From an uncultured Bacilli bacterium (lineage in GTDB: Bacteria; Bacillota_I; Bacilli_A; RF39; UBA660): a stretch of 9,845 bases of DNA. Position numbers and translations under genes: made by a program. Positions 1 to 6,148 of the stretch are shown in pieces. The notes below the pieces were generated by a model that ran no database searches, had not been told where the DNA came from, and saw only the letters and a program-made list of their open reading frames with translations. The stretch lies in NCBI GenBank assembly GCA_944371685.1, contig CALVXV010000042.1, forward strand, positions 1 to 9,845. The letters are read 5' to 3'. Each line of letters opens with the position of its first letter. Position 1 is the stretch's first letter.

Positions 1-73
1 GGGCGCTATAGGACTCGAACCTATGACCCCCTGCTTGTAAGGCAGGTGCTCTAACCAACTGAGCTAAGCGCCC
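1..73 (-). tRNA. tRNA-Val (anticodon UAC)
   Basis: Read on the minus strand this folds into a full cloverleaf. The 7-bp acceptor stem is GGGCGCT/AGCGCCC, the D arm is GCTC/GAGC, and the anticodon stem CCTGC/GCAGG carries the loop CTTACAA, so the anticodon is UAC (valine). The T arm is ATAGG/CCTAT around TTCGAGT. All 73 bases of the arms are present, but the discriminator base and any encoded CCA fall just outside the window. A consensus promoter lies about 24 bases upstream of its 5' end. Confidence 0.97.
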
Positions 74-96
74 GATTAACTCCCTAGACAACTATG

Positions 97-125
97 ATTA
101 TATTATTTATCTAATTATTTGTCAA
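97..125 (-). promoter_or_regulatory. Consensus sigma-A promoter of tRNA-Val
   Basis: On the minus strand TTGACA (120-125) is followed by a 17-bp spacer and TATAAT (97-102), a perfect match at both hexamers. Transcription should start near position 90, giving a leader of roughly 16 bases before the tRNA. The -35 element lies inside the last codons of the upstream S1-domain gene, whose stop codon is at 115-117. Confidence 0.85.
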
Positions 126-492
126 TACTATTTGCTTTATTTTTTTGCTTTTTTAATTGTTCAGTTATCCAAAAGGGTAATTTTTGTCTTAATGTATTAA
201 ATCCATGAGGTGTTTCAATAATTTTACGATGTTTAGGTTTTCCGTTAATTTTATAGTTAATATTTTTGATACTTAATTTTAAATGGGCTTCTTCATCATC
301 AACATCTAATATTTCTACATATATATGGTCTCCAACGTTTACAAAGTCATGAATATCTTTGACAAAACCTTTTGATATTTCAGATATATGAATTAATCCT
401 GTATAATATTCATCGAACGACATAAAAGCACCATATGGTTCTATGCAAGTAACAGTACCTTTAACTACTTTTCCTTTCGTATATTTAGTCAT
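115..492 (-). CDS. S1-domain RNA-binding protein, CvfD/YugI (general stress protein 13) type
   Basis: This 125-residue protein has one S1 RNA-binding domain at about residues 5-75. The typical opening GKVVKGTV, the aromatic core and GLIHISEIS are visible. A short C-terminal tail with GFNTL and PFWI is typical of the CvfD/YugI family of Bacilli. Family members bind RNA and influence translation and stress responses; the exact role here is inferred. The ATG at 492 is chosen because AGAGGTG lies six bases upstream. A longer reading from 522 would begin upstream of the predicted transcription start. The gene precedes tRNA-Val on the same strand with no terminator visible between them. Confidence 0.88.
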   Translation of the reverse strand: MTKYTKGKVVKGTVTCIEPYGAFMSFDEYYTGLIHISEISKGFVKDIHDFVNVGDHIYVEILDVDDEEAHLKLSIKNINYKINGKPKHRKIIETPHGFNTLRQKLPFWITEQLKKQKNKANSIDK

Positions 493-510
493 AATAACAC
501 CTCTTTTGTT

Positions 511-519
511 ATTATAACA
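511..519 (-). promoter_or_regulatory. Extended -10 promoter of the S1-domain gene
   Basis: On the minus strand the sequence reads TGTTATAAT, an extended -10 element (TGn before a perfect TATAAT at 511-516). The upstream region is A/T-rich with no good -35, as is usual for extended -10 promoters. The predicted start near 504 leaves a very short leader that is mostly the ribosome binding site. Confidence 0.6.
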
Positions 520-540
520 CAATTTTATTTAAAGAAAAAG

Positions 541-581
541 TTTACCATAATAAATATTTATTATATAATGTATTTGGTGAT
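541..581 (+). promoter_or_regulatory. Sigma-A promoter and RBS of the nfu gene
   Basis: TTTACC (541-546), a 17-bp spacer and TATAAT (564-569) form a good sigma-A promoter. The -10 overlaps an in-frame ATG at 568, so that ATG cannot be the start because transcription should begin near 576. GGTGAT (576-581), which matches the end of the Shine-Dalgarno complement, then serves the ATG at 586. Confidence 0.7.
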
Positions 582-585
582 GGAA

Positions 586-813
586 ATGACAGACGAAGAA
601 AAAATAAAAGAAATTATATATAAATTAAGACCTTTTTTAATTGCTGATGGCGGGGATATTCAGTTCGTCAAATATGAAGATAATATTGTCTATATAAAGA
701 TGCTTGGAGCTTGTGCAGGGTGTGCACTTATTGATTATACCTTAAAAGATGGCGTGGAAGCAGCAATTAAAGATGAGGTACCTGAGGTTAAAGAAGTAAT
801 TAATATTGCATAA
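586..813 (+). CDS. NifU C-terminal-domain (Nfu/YutI-type) iron-sulfur cluster carrier
   Basis: This 75-residue protein is a single NifU-like domain. FLIADGGDI near residues 17-25 and the cluster-binding GACAGC, with Cys43 and Cys46, are the family signature. Nfu proteins hold a [4Fe-4S] cluster between the CxxC motifs of a dimer and pass it to target enzymes in the cytosol. The length fits the small Firmicutes form, which lacks the extra N-terminal domain of NfuA. ATG 586 is preferred over 568 and 580 because of promoter and RBS positions. It ends one base from the stop of the convergent yutH-like gene, with no terminator between them. As I recall, B. subtilis also has nfu (yutI) beside yutH, which supports conserved gene order. 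Confidence 0.9.
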   Translation: MTDEEKIKEIIYKLRPFLIADGGDIQFVKYEDNIVYIKMLGACAGCALIDYTLKDGVEAAIKDEVPEVKEVINIA

Positions 814-814
814 T

Positions 815-1699
815 TTATTCTAACCAATCTATTATAGGGACTGGCAAAAATGTTTTATAATAATGATATATAGTTTTTATAATTTGTTCAAAATCATCGG
901 TTTTTGTGATGATTTTTTTTATTTCTTCATCCTTTTTTCTATTTGTAATTATTTCTTCATATAAATCAAAATAATATGTTGGATATATCATTCTTGCTAA
1001 GAAAAGAAGATATTCATGGGTGCTTAATTTGGTGTTATTTAGATAATATTTAAGTTCATTATTTATATCTTTGCCACTGAAAAAACGACTTTTCAAATAT
1101 TCTGCTATATCTCTAATTTTAAAATCAATTGTAAGATTTAAAGGGTTGTATAAATCGTACTGTCTATCGTTAATTCCAATTCTTCTGTGGGCATATACTA
1201 ATGGATCATTAGTTTTTTCTAATGAATTGACTAGCTGAATAGCCGTTTCACCAAGCCCTATATAATAACTAAAACTTTCTCGTATTAACGGATGTTCTGT
1301 GCCAAGCATACTAATTTGGTATTCTAAATAGTCATTTTTTTGGGCCCATAAATTTCCCCAATTATTAGGAGGTGTAATATATGCAATAGAATTAGAAAAG
1401 GCAATTATATCATTTATAGTGATTTTGTTTTCATAATATATTGTCATCATTAAGATATAAGGTTCACTATTTATGTAAGTTAAGATTTGGTTTTGATTGT
1501 TTAATATTATTGGATGGACATAGAATTTTTGATTTAATAGGTGCATGTGTATATCATATATTTTTTGAATTTCTTTAGGTTCGCCTAAATATTTAGTAAA
1601 AAAATATCTTGTTTGATTTATGATAAAATAATAGCCTTTTTCAGTTTGGTGAATATCATTAGGATATAGATTATAGTAGTAGTTTATGACATTTTTCAT
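815..1699 (-). CDS. YutH-like spore coat-associated pseudokinase
   Basis: This 294-residue protein resembles YutH of the CotS/YutH spore-coat group, which has a degenerate aminoglycoside-phosphotransferase fold. Features shared with YutH as I remember it are NLW at 116-118, SYYIGLGETAIQ at 144-155, DFKIRDIAEYL at 192-202, LARMIYPTYYFDLYEE at 234-249 and a C-terminal DWL. The usual catalytic HGD...N loop is replaced by AHRRIGIND (170-178), so phosphotransfer is doubtful. The protein probably acts in the forespore coat. ATG 1699 has TGAGGTG six bases upstream; the GTG at 1708 lies inside that site and is rejected. A TATAAT on the minus strand at 1734-1739 is a possible -10 without a good -35. 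The neighbouring CotZ-like gene supports a sporulation role. Confidence 0.75.
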   Translation of the reverse strand: MKNVINYYYNLYPNDIHQTEKGYYFIINQTRYFFTKYLGEPKEIQKIYDIHMHLLNQKFYVHPIILNNQNQILTYINSEPYILMMTIYYENKITINDIIAFSNSIAYITPPNNWGNLWAQKNDYLEYQISMLGTEHPLIRESFSYYIGLGETAIQLVNSLEKTNDPLVYAHRRIGINDRQYDLYNPLNLTIDFKIRDIAEYLKSRFFSGKDINNELKYYLNNTKLSTHEYLLFLARMIYPTYYFDLYEEIITNRKKDEEIKKIITKTDDFEQIIKTIYHYYKTFLPVPIIDWLE

Positions 1700-1776
1700 A
1701 GTATGCACCTCAATTAATTTTATGAGATTTGCTATTATAGAATTACTTTAAATTAATTATTTGGGTTTTTGATGTG

Positions 1777-1804
1777 TACTTAGTTTTGGTTTTGGAATAT
1801 GTTA
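1777..1804 (+). promoter_or_regulatory. Possible sigma-K promoter of the cotZ-like gene
   Basis: TACT (1777-1780), a 15-bp spacer and AATATGTTA (1796-1804) match the sigma-K pattern mACm ... CATAnnnTA at most positions; the first C of the -10 is A. Transcription would start about 20 bases before the ATG. The B. subtilis cotXYZ crust genes are sigma-K dependent, so position and gene agree. The overlapping TATATT (1803-1808) could be a sigma-A -10, but its -35 (TTAGTT) is weak. Confidence 0.4.
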
Positions 1805-1832
1805 TATTGAGACTAAAGAAGGGGTGGATTAT

Positions 1833-2270
1833 ATGTGTAATAATTGTAAAGATAGTTCATGCATTGCAGAAATATTAACAGTTATTAATATTTTACAATG
1901 TAATGCACAATGCTCTGATACTTGTTTAGACACTTGTGATCGTGGCTTTTTAGGTAATACTGTTTCTACTTTAGGGCTTAATACAAGACCAGTAATGCTT
2001 TATACATGTGCTGGTAATGGTACTCCATGGAGTATGCCTACTACTAAGGAAGATATTGATTGTTCTGCTGTAGGAGCAACATGTTCTAGTGTATTTAGAG
2101 TTGAAAAAGTAGATGGTGAGTGTGCAACTTTCAGAGTACTTGCTACAAATACCGATCCTACAACATTAGCTACAAGACCTTATGTGGCAACTAATTCATT
2201 TTTCACAATGAATTTAGATTGTGTATGCGCTTTGAAATGTTTAAACGATACACTTGTAGATGGTGTCTAA
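1833..2270 (+). CDS. CotZ/CotY-like cysteine-rich spore coat (crust/exosporium) protein
   Basis: This 145-residue protein has 14 Cys (positions 2, 5, 10, 23, 27, 31, 35, 59, 77, 84, 97, 130, 132, 136). The family hallmarks are FRVEKVDGECATFRVL (88-103) and the C-terminal NLDCVCALKCLN (127-138), which closely resemble B. subtilis CotZ as I recall it. CotY/CotZ proteins are cross-linked through Cys and self-assemble into the outermost spore layer. The length is close to CotZ. ATG 1833 is chosen because AAGGGGTGG lies just upstream; a GTG at 1824 lies within that site. The gene is divergent from the yutH-like gene, has a sigma-K-like promoter and is followed at once by a terminator, so it is probably monocistronic. 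Confidence 0.9.
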   Translation: MCNNCKDSSCIAEILTVINILQCNAQCSDTCLDTCDRGFLGNTVSTLGLNTRPVMLYTCAGNGTPWSMPTTKEDIDCSAVGATCSSVFRVEKVDGECATFRVLATNTDPTTLATRPYVATNSFFTMNLDCVCALKCLNDTLVDGV

Positions 2271-2293
2271 GAAAGCTTTTGCTTTCTTTTTTT
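2269..2293 (+). terminator. Terminator of the cotZ-like gene
   Basis: AAGAAAGC, the loop TTTT and GCTTTCTT form a perfect 8-bp hairpin followed by a T run to 2293. The left arm begins inside the stop codon. Confidence 0.85.
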
Positions 2294-2313
2294 ATATGAA
2301 CAAAATATCAAAA

Positions 2314-2345
2314 TATATGATCATATAGATTGTTATAAATATAAC
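2314..2345. repeat. Two adjacent small palindromes in a convergent intergenic gap
   Basis: TATATGATCATATA (2314-2327) is a perfect palindrome. GTTATA-AA-TATAAC (2332-2345) is a second, with a two-base centre. They sit between the cotZ and trpS terminators. No function is evident, and AT-rich DNA produces short palindromes by chance. Confidence 0.4.
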
Positions 2346-2382
2346 ATGTTTTTTTAATATTATATTAACAGTGACATTATAA

Positions 2383-2407
2383 TTAAAAACACTCTGGTTA
2401 GAGTGTT
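2383..2407 (-). terminator. Terminator of trpS
   Basis: On the minus strand AACACTCT, the loop AACC and AGAGTGTT form an 8-bp hairpin followed by TTTTTAATT. The hairpin overlaps the trpS stop codon at 2406-2408. Confidence 0.85.
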
Positions 2408-3416
2408 AATCAAAATAGTTAATTTTCATACTTGTTTTTACTTCTTTGGCAGTTTCTTCAGCGACTTTTTTGGCTTTTTTAGAACCTTCTTTTAAAATTT
2501 TTTCAACTTCATCTGGATTAGCTTCATAATATTTTCTCTTTTCGGCTATAGGTCTTAAAAATTCTAACATTTCAGTGACTAATTCTTTTTTGCATGCTAC
2601 ACATCCACGTTTTCCTGCTTGGCATTCACTACATACTGTTTTTAAGTTCTTATTACCTATTAATTTATGATAATAATATACCATACAAATATCTGGATTA
2701 GCTTTATCATCTATTTTTATTTTGTTTGGATCAGTCACGGCTCCCATTATTTTCTTAGTTACTACATCTGGTTCGTCAGCTAAGAAAATGGCATTCCCTA
2801 GACTTTTGCCCATTTTTTCATTACCATCTAATCCTTTGATTCTTGGAATGTCACTAAGATAAGCTTCTGGTTCAATTAAGGTTTCACCATAAATATGATT
2901 AAATTTACGAACAATTTCACGGCATTGTTCTAAAAGAGGTAATTGATCTTCTCCTACTGGAACAAGATTTCCTTTAAAAGCTGTAATATCGGCTGCTTGA
3001 CTTACTGGGTAACCTAAAAAACCATATGTGATGCCTTCACCAGATTCTCCAAATAGTTCTTTTTTTTGTTTAATTTCAGTTTTAACGGTGGGATTTCGCT
3101 CTAACCTAGCAATGGTTACTAGATTAGAATAGAAAACAGTTAATTCGGCTATTTCTGGGATAGTTGATTGAATAAACATTGTAGCTTTATTTGGATCAAT
3201 ACCAATTGAAAGTAAATCTATTACTAAATCTCGGACACTTCTTCTTACTTTGTCTGGATTATTAAAGTTGTCAGTTAGGGCTTGAACATCGGCTATCTCA
3301 ATATAAGTTTCAAATTGGTCTTGAAGTTTTACCCAATTTTTACCAGCGCCAAAATAATGTCCTAGATGTAGGTGTCCAGTTGGTCTAATTCCGGTCAAAA
3401 TTGTTTGTTTTTCCAT
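2406..3416 (-). CDS. trpS: Tryptophanyl-tRNA synthetase
   Basis: This 336-residue class I synthetase charges tRNA-Trp with tryptophan in the cytosol. The HIGH motif is HLGH at residues 17-20 and KMSKS is KMGKS at 201-205. Length is normal for the family. The C-terminal part carries Cys244, Cys262, Cys265, Cys272 and Cys275. The last three have the x6 and x2 spacing known from the [4Fe-4S] site of Thermotoga maritima TrpRS, so this enzyme may bind a cluster or zinc. The start at 3416 has AAGGTGATG five bases upstream. The leader is too short for a T-box riboswitch. Its own promoter and terminator make it a single-gene unit. Confidence 0.97.
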   Translation of the reverse strand: MEKQTILTGIRPTGHLHLGHYFGAGKNWVKLQDQFETYIEIADVQALTDNFNNPDKVRRSVRDLVIDLLSIGIDPNKATMFIQSTIPEIAELTVFYSNLVTIARLERNPTVKTEIKQKKELFGESGEGITYGFLGYPVSQAADITAFKGNLVPVGEDQLPLLEQCREIVRKFNHIYGETLIEPEAYLSDIPRIKGLDGNEKMGKSLGNAIFLADEPDVVTKKIMGAVTDPNKIKIDDKANPDICMVYYYHKLIGNKNLKTVCSECQAGKRGCVACKKELVTEMLEFLRPIAEKRKYYEANPDEVEKILKEGSKKAKKVAEETAKEVKTSMKINYFD

Positions 3417-3435
3417 TTTTCATCACCTTTTTTTA

Positions 3436-3464
3436 ATTATACTATATTATTTTTATTACAACAA
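3436..3464 (-). promoter_or_regulatory. Sigma-A promoter of trpS
   Basis: On the minus strand TTGTTG (3459-3464), a 17-bp spacer and TATAAT (3436-3441) precede the trpS start by about 20 bases. Confidence 0.65.
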
Positions 3465-3483
3465 GTAATATTTTTCTATTTTA

Positions 3484-3511
3484 AAATCAATGAATATTAA
3501 CTCATTGATTT
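3484..3511 (-). terminator. Hairpin at the end of the PepSY gene, probable weak terminator
   Basis: AAATCAATGA (3484-3493) and TCATTGATTT (3502-3511) form a perfect 10-bp stem around an 8-base loop. It overlaps the TGA stop of the PepSY gene. The T tract on the minus strand is short (TTTT counting the end of the stem), so termination may be incomplete. A looser T-rich stretch follows on the plus strand. Confidence 0.5.
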
Positions 3512-4074
3512 ATATTTTCTTTTTGATAGCTGATGATTTCTCCAGTTGTAGCGTTTATTTCATAGCTATATTCCAAATTATTATAAATGTATTCGATATC
3601 GTAGACTAGTCTACCGTCATCATAATCATTTTTTGCTTCTGTAAAGGTTACATCGGAGGTAGTTACTCCTACTTCGTTTAAGGCAATTGTTTTGGCTTCA
3701 TCTAAGGTAATTACGTTATTAGTGGTAGAGTTTTTGTTGGCATTATTAGAATTACTATTTTGATTATTATTTTCATTAGTATTAGAATTGTTAATTTTAA
3801 AATTATTATAGATTATGCGCCCATTTTTGGCATCTATTTTATATTCATATTCAATATTATTATAATAAAATTCTACTTCATAACGGTTATCTTTTACATC
3901 TAATTCTACATGGTCAAAGTATATATCGTTATTAGTTAAGCCAGTATCTTTAATAATTATTTCTTTTATTTCATTTTGACTTAAAAATGTAAGTTTGATA
4001 TAAGCAAATATACCTATAGAAATTAGTAAGATTACACCAACAATACTTAATATAATAATTAATGGTTTTTTCAT
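3502..4074 (-). CDS. Membrane-anchored protein with two PepSY domains
   Basis: This 190-residue protein has an N-terminal membrane segment (about residues 5-28, no lipobox), a first PepSY-like domain (32-95), an Asn/Ser-rich linker (94-120) and a second PepSY domain (121-185). The two domains end alike, with EFYYNNIEYEYKIDAKNG at 68-85 and EYIYNNLEYSYEINATTG at 161-178, which points to internal duplication. PepSY domains are extracellular and thought to inhibit or bind peptidases; the partner here is unknown. The start at 4074 has AGGAGGG upstream. It lies 31 bases after the patatin gene with no terminator between, so cotranscription is likely. It ends in TGA, showing that TGA is a stop here. 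Confidence 0.85.
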   Translation of the reverse strand: MKKPLIIILSIVGVILLISIGIFAYIKLTFLSQNEIKEIIIKDTGLTNNDIYFDHVELDVKDNRYEVEFYYNNIEYEYKIDAKNGRIIYNNFKINNSNTNENNNQNSNSNNANKNSTTNNVITLDEAKTIALNEVGVTTSDVTFTEAKNDYDDGRLVYDIEYIYNNLEYSYEINATTGEIISYQKENINQ

Positions 4075-4092
4075 AATATCCCTCCTATTTTT

Positions 4093-4101
4093 ATTTTAAC
4101 A
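4093..4101 (-). promoter_or_regulatory. Possible internal extended -10 promoter before the PepSY gene
   Basis: The minus strand reads TGTTAAAAT, a TGn-TAAAAT extended -10 element. The best -35 at a 17-bp spacing is TTAAAA (4116-4121), inside the 3' end of the patatin gene. It could add transcription of the PepSY gene independent of patatin. Confidence 0.4.
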
Positions 4102-4105
4102 TATT

Positions 4106-5359
4106 TTAATAGACCATACGCGGACTTTTAATAACATATATGTATAAGGCTACAAGAAATTCATTTATAAATGGAACAACGAATTTAAAGGATATTTGTT
4201 TTTTTTCTATTTGATTATAAAAATATTTAACTATTTTTCGGCGATCAATTAATCCTTCTAATTTTTTGCTTTTTATTTGAATAAAAGTTTCTTCTAATTC
4301 AATGGCCTCAGCATTTGAAAGTGCGGTTAAAAGGCCTTTGTTGTAACTTTTTATATTATAAATATTTGATTCATCGAAATTGAAGATTTTGCCCGCTTCT
4401 TCAATTAAGTTATTAAAGTTATTATATAAAGTTTTATTATTTAAAAAATCTTTAAAGGTATCTGTTTGAAAAATTTTATTTAATATTTTATTGTCTGAAT
4501 TTTTAAAAAGGTCTTTTAGGGTTGTTTCGAAATTATCAATATGTTTATTATAATTTTTAATTAAATTATATTTTCTAAAGGTGTATTTATTTCCCTCTAA
4601 TTTTCCAAAAGTTTTCATAGTATCATTATAACCTAGTTTGATGGCTTTTCTGGCCTGCATTTTATCAAAGACTAAGAATGAGCCGATTTTATTACGCGGA
4701 GTTATATATGTAACATCAACACTTTTATCTTTGGTGTTTTTTTTGAAGCCAATGGCTCGTAGATCAACAGCAATAATTTCAGTGGCACCTAGGTCAATAG
4801 CTAAGTTGATTGGAAGGTTATCATAGTAGCCTCCATCAATATACATTTCATTATCAATTAGATATGGTTTAAAAGCGGGGTAACATGAAGCAGAGGCTAG
4901 GACATAATCTTTAATATTATTTTTCGTTAGTTCTTGTTTGGTTTTTATTACTGGTTTTTTACTAGTAAAATTATAAGTTACTAGTCCATAATTTATATTT
5001 GAACCGAAAAACTTAGATGGTTTAAAATAATCATCAAAAATATTTTTCATTTTATAAATATCTAAGCCTCCTTCATTTATGAAACTTTTGGCATATTGAA
5101 GGTATATTTTAGATATTTTTTCATCTTCTACCTGAGGAAATTCGTTTTCATCATATATATTTTTAAATGTGGCATGATCCCAAAAATTTAGGGAACCTTT
5201 TAAATCATTTTGCGTGATAAATACGCCATTGATGGCACCAACTGAAGTTCCAGTGACTATATCTATTTCTTTTTTTAATTTTTTTAGGGCTTTATAAACA
5301 CCTATTTCATATGCGCCTTTGGAGCCACCACCTGATAAAACAAGTCCTAATTTATTCAT
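4106..5359 (-). CDS. Patatin-like phospholipase
   Basis: This 417-residue protein has a patatin fold at about residues 3-205. It has the oxyanion-hole GGGSKG (10-15), the nucleophile elbow GTSVG with Ser39, and the catalytic Asp175 in DGG (175-177), so the Ser-Asp dyad is intact. Family members hydrolyse acyl chains from phospholipids; the true substrate is unknown. No signal peptide is visible, which suggests action at the inner membrane face or in the cytosol. About 200 C-terminal residues do not match the patatin core; they are Lys/Asn-rich and end in a hydrophobic stretch (VVPFINEFLVALYIYVI) that could touch the membrane. The start has GGAGATGG upstream. The PepSY gene follows closely and may be in the same operon. 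Confidence 0.92.
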   Translation of the reverse strand: MNKLGLVLSGGGSKGAYEIGVYKALKKLKKEIDIVTGTSVGAINGVFITQNDLKGSLNFWDHATFKNIYDENEFPQVEDEKISKIYLQYAKSFINEGGLDIYKMKNIFDDYFKPSKFFGSNINYGLVTYNFTSKKPVIKTKQELTKNNIKDYVLASASCYPAFKPYLIDNEMYIDGGYYDNLPINLAIDLGATEIIAVDLRAIGFKKNTKDKSVDVTYITPRNKIGSFLVFDKMQARKAIKLGYNDTMKTFGKLEGNKYTFRKYNLIKNYNKHIDNFETTLKDLFKNSDNKILNKIFQTDTFKDFLNNKTLYNNFNNLIEEAGKIFNFDESNIYNIKSYNKGLLTALSNAEAIELEETFIQIKSKKLEGLIDRRKIVKYFYNQIEKKQISFKFVVPFINEFLVALYIYVIKSPRMVY

Positions 5360-5377
5360 AATACCATCTCCAGTTTT

Positions 5378-5406
5378 ATTATACTATAAAGTTTTGTTTT
5401 TGGCTA
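5378..5406 (-). promoter_or_regulatory. Sigma-A promoter of the patatin gene
   Basis: On the minus strand TAGCCA (5401-5406), a 17-bp spacer and TATAAT (5378-5383) lie about 20 bases before the start codon. Its -35 is only 12 bases from the -35 of the divergent promoter. Confidence 0.65.
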
Positions 5407-5418
5407 ATTTATAAGGGC

Positions 5419-5460
5419 TAGACTTTGGATGTTAAATAAGGTAAAATAATGTTGAAGGAG
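5419..5460 (+). promoter_or_regulatory. Sigma-A promoter and RBS of the CmpB-like gene
   Basis: TAGACT (5419-5424), a 17-bp spacer and TAAAAT (5442-5447) form the promoter. AAGGAG (5455-5460) lies six bases before the ATG at 5467. The -10 ends two bases before an earlier ATG at 5449, so that ATG would not be in the transcript. Confidence 0.6.
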
Positions 5461-5466
5461 TTAGCT

Positions 5467-6129
5467 ATGTTTGATGTTTTTTATAATTTTATTGTACTTA
5501 GTGCTTTGTTTTTAATTTATTCTTTTGTTGGATGGATTATTGAAGTGATATATACATTAATTGGTCAAAAAAAATTTGTTAATCGTGGTTTTTTGATTGG
5601 TCCTTTAGTGCCTATTTGGGGGACTGGAGCTGTTTTAATTACACTTATTTTAAGACCATATGACAGTTTATTTAATTTAGCTATTTCTTCAGCTTTTATT
5701 GGAACGTTTTTAGAATATGTCGTGAATTATTTGATGGAAAAATTATTTAAGGTTAGATGGTGGGATTATTCTAATTTACCATTTAATATAAATGGACGGG
5801 TTTGGCTTGGTTCATCTTGCTTTTTTGGACTTGGTGGTATTTTGGTCGTGCATATTGTAAATCCAATGCTTTTTGAATTATTTACAATGATAAATAGAAC
5901 TGTGCTTTGTGTAATTATAGTATTTTTACTTTTAATTGTTTTGGCGGATTTTTGTATTTCTTTTAACATTATTAATAAATTAAAGATTTCAGTTGATTCA
6001 GTTCGTAAAGATTATACAGAAGAAATTTCCAAGAAGGTAGCAGCAATACTTATGAATAGATCTTTGTGGTTTAAAAGGCTTTTAAATGCTTTTCCAAATG
6101 TGAGGTTCTCATTTAAAGAAAAAAAATAG
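5467..6129 (+). CDS. CmpB-type putative ABC-transporter membrane protein (type IV family)
   Basis: This 220-residue polytopic membrane protein has about five hydrophobic segments, near residues 8-32, 44-62, 68-92, 113-133 and 138-165. The PF06541-type signature is clear: FVGWIIEVIY (20-29), NRGFLIGPLVPIWG (39-52), FLEY (81-84), WWDYS (98-102) and NINGRVWLG (107-115). A basic cytoplasmic tail follows. Despite its name, the family's function is not established, and no ATPase gene is nearby. ATG 5467 is chosen for the AAGGAG site and promoter position. The gene is alone between a divergent promoter and a bidirectional terminator. Confidence 0.88.
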   Translation: MFDVFYNFIVLSALFLIYSFVGWIIEVIYTLIGQKKFVNRGFLIGPLVPIWGTGAVLITLILRPYDSLFNLAISSAFIGTFLEYVVNYLMEKLFKVRWWDYSNLPFNINGRVWLGSSCFFGLGGILVVHIVNPMLFELFTMINRTVLCVIIVFLLLIVLADFCISFNIINKLKISVDSVRKDYTEEISKKVAAILMNRSLWFKRLLNAFPNVRFSFKEKK

Positions 6130-6148
6130 GATTAGTTTCCTATTTTTT
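6121..6148. terminator. Bidirectional terminator between convergent genes
   Basis: AAAAAATAGGA (6121-6131) and TCCTATTTTTT (6138-6148) form an 11-bp stem with a T run in both directions. It overlaps the TAG stops of both convergent genes (6127-6129 on plus, 6140-6142 on minus), so one hairpin serves both. Confidence 0.88.

Noticed and set aside
493..522. Longer N-terminus for the S1-domain protein
   Set aside because: The extra ten codons span the -10 box and the RBS of the real start, so they would not be transcribed or translated.
568..585. Upstream ATG codons for the nfu gene
   Set aside because: ATG 568 lies in the -10 hexamer and ATG 580 overlaps the RBS; 586 is the first with proper spacing.
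3417..3500. T-box riboswitch before trpS
   Set aside because: The leader is only about 20 bases from promoter to start, and no T-box or antiterminator sequence is present.
4638..4826. Plus-strand open frame inside the patatin gene
   Set aside because: It is antisense to a conserved catalytic region and has no RBS.
5766..5969. Minus-strand open frame inside the CmpB-like gene
   Set aside because: It is antisense to conserved membrane-protein motifs such as NINGRVWLG.
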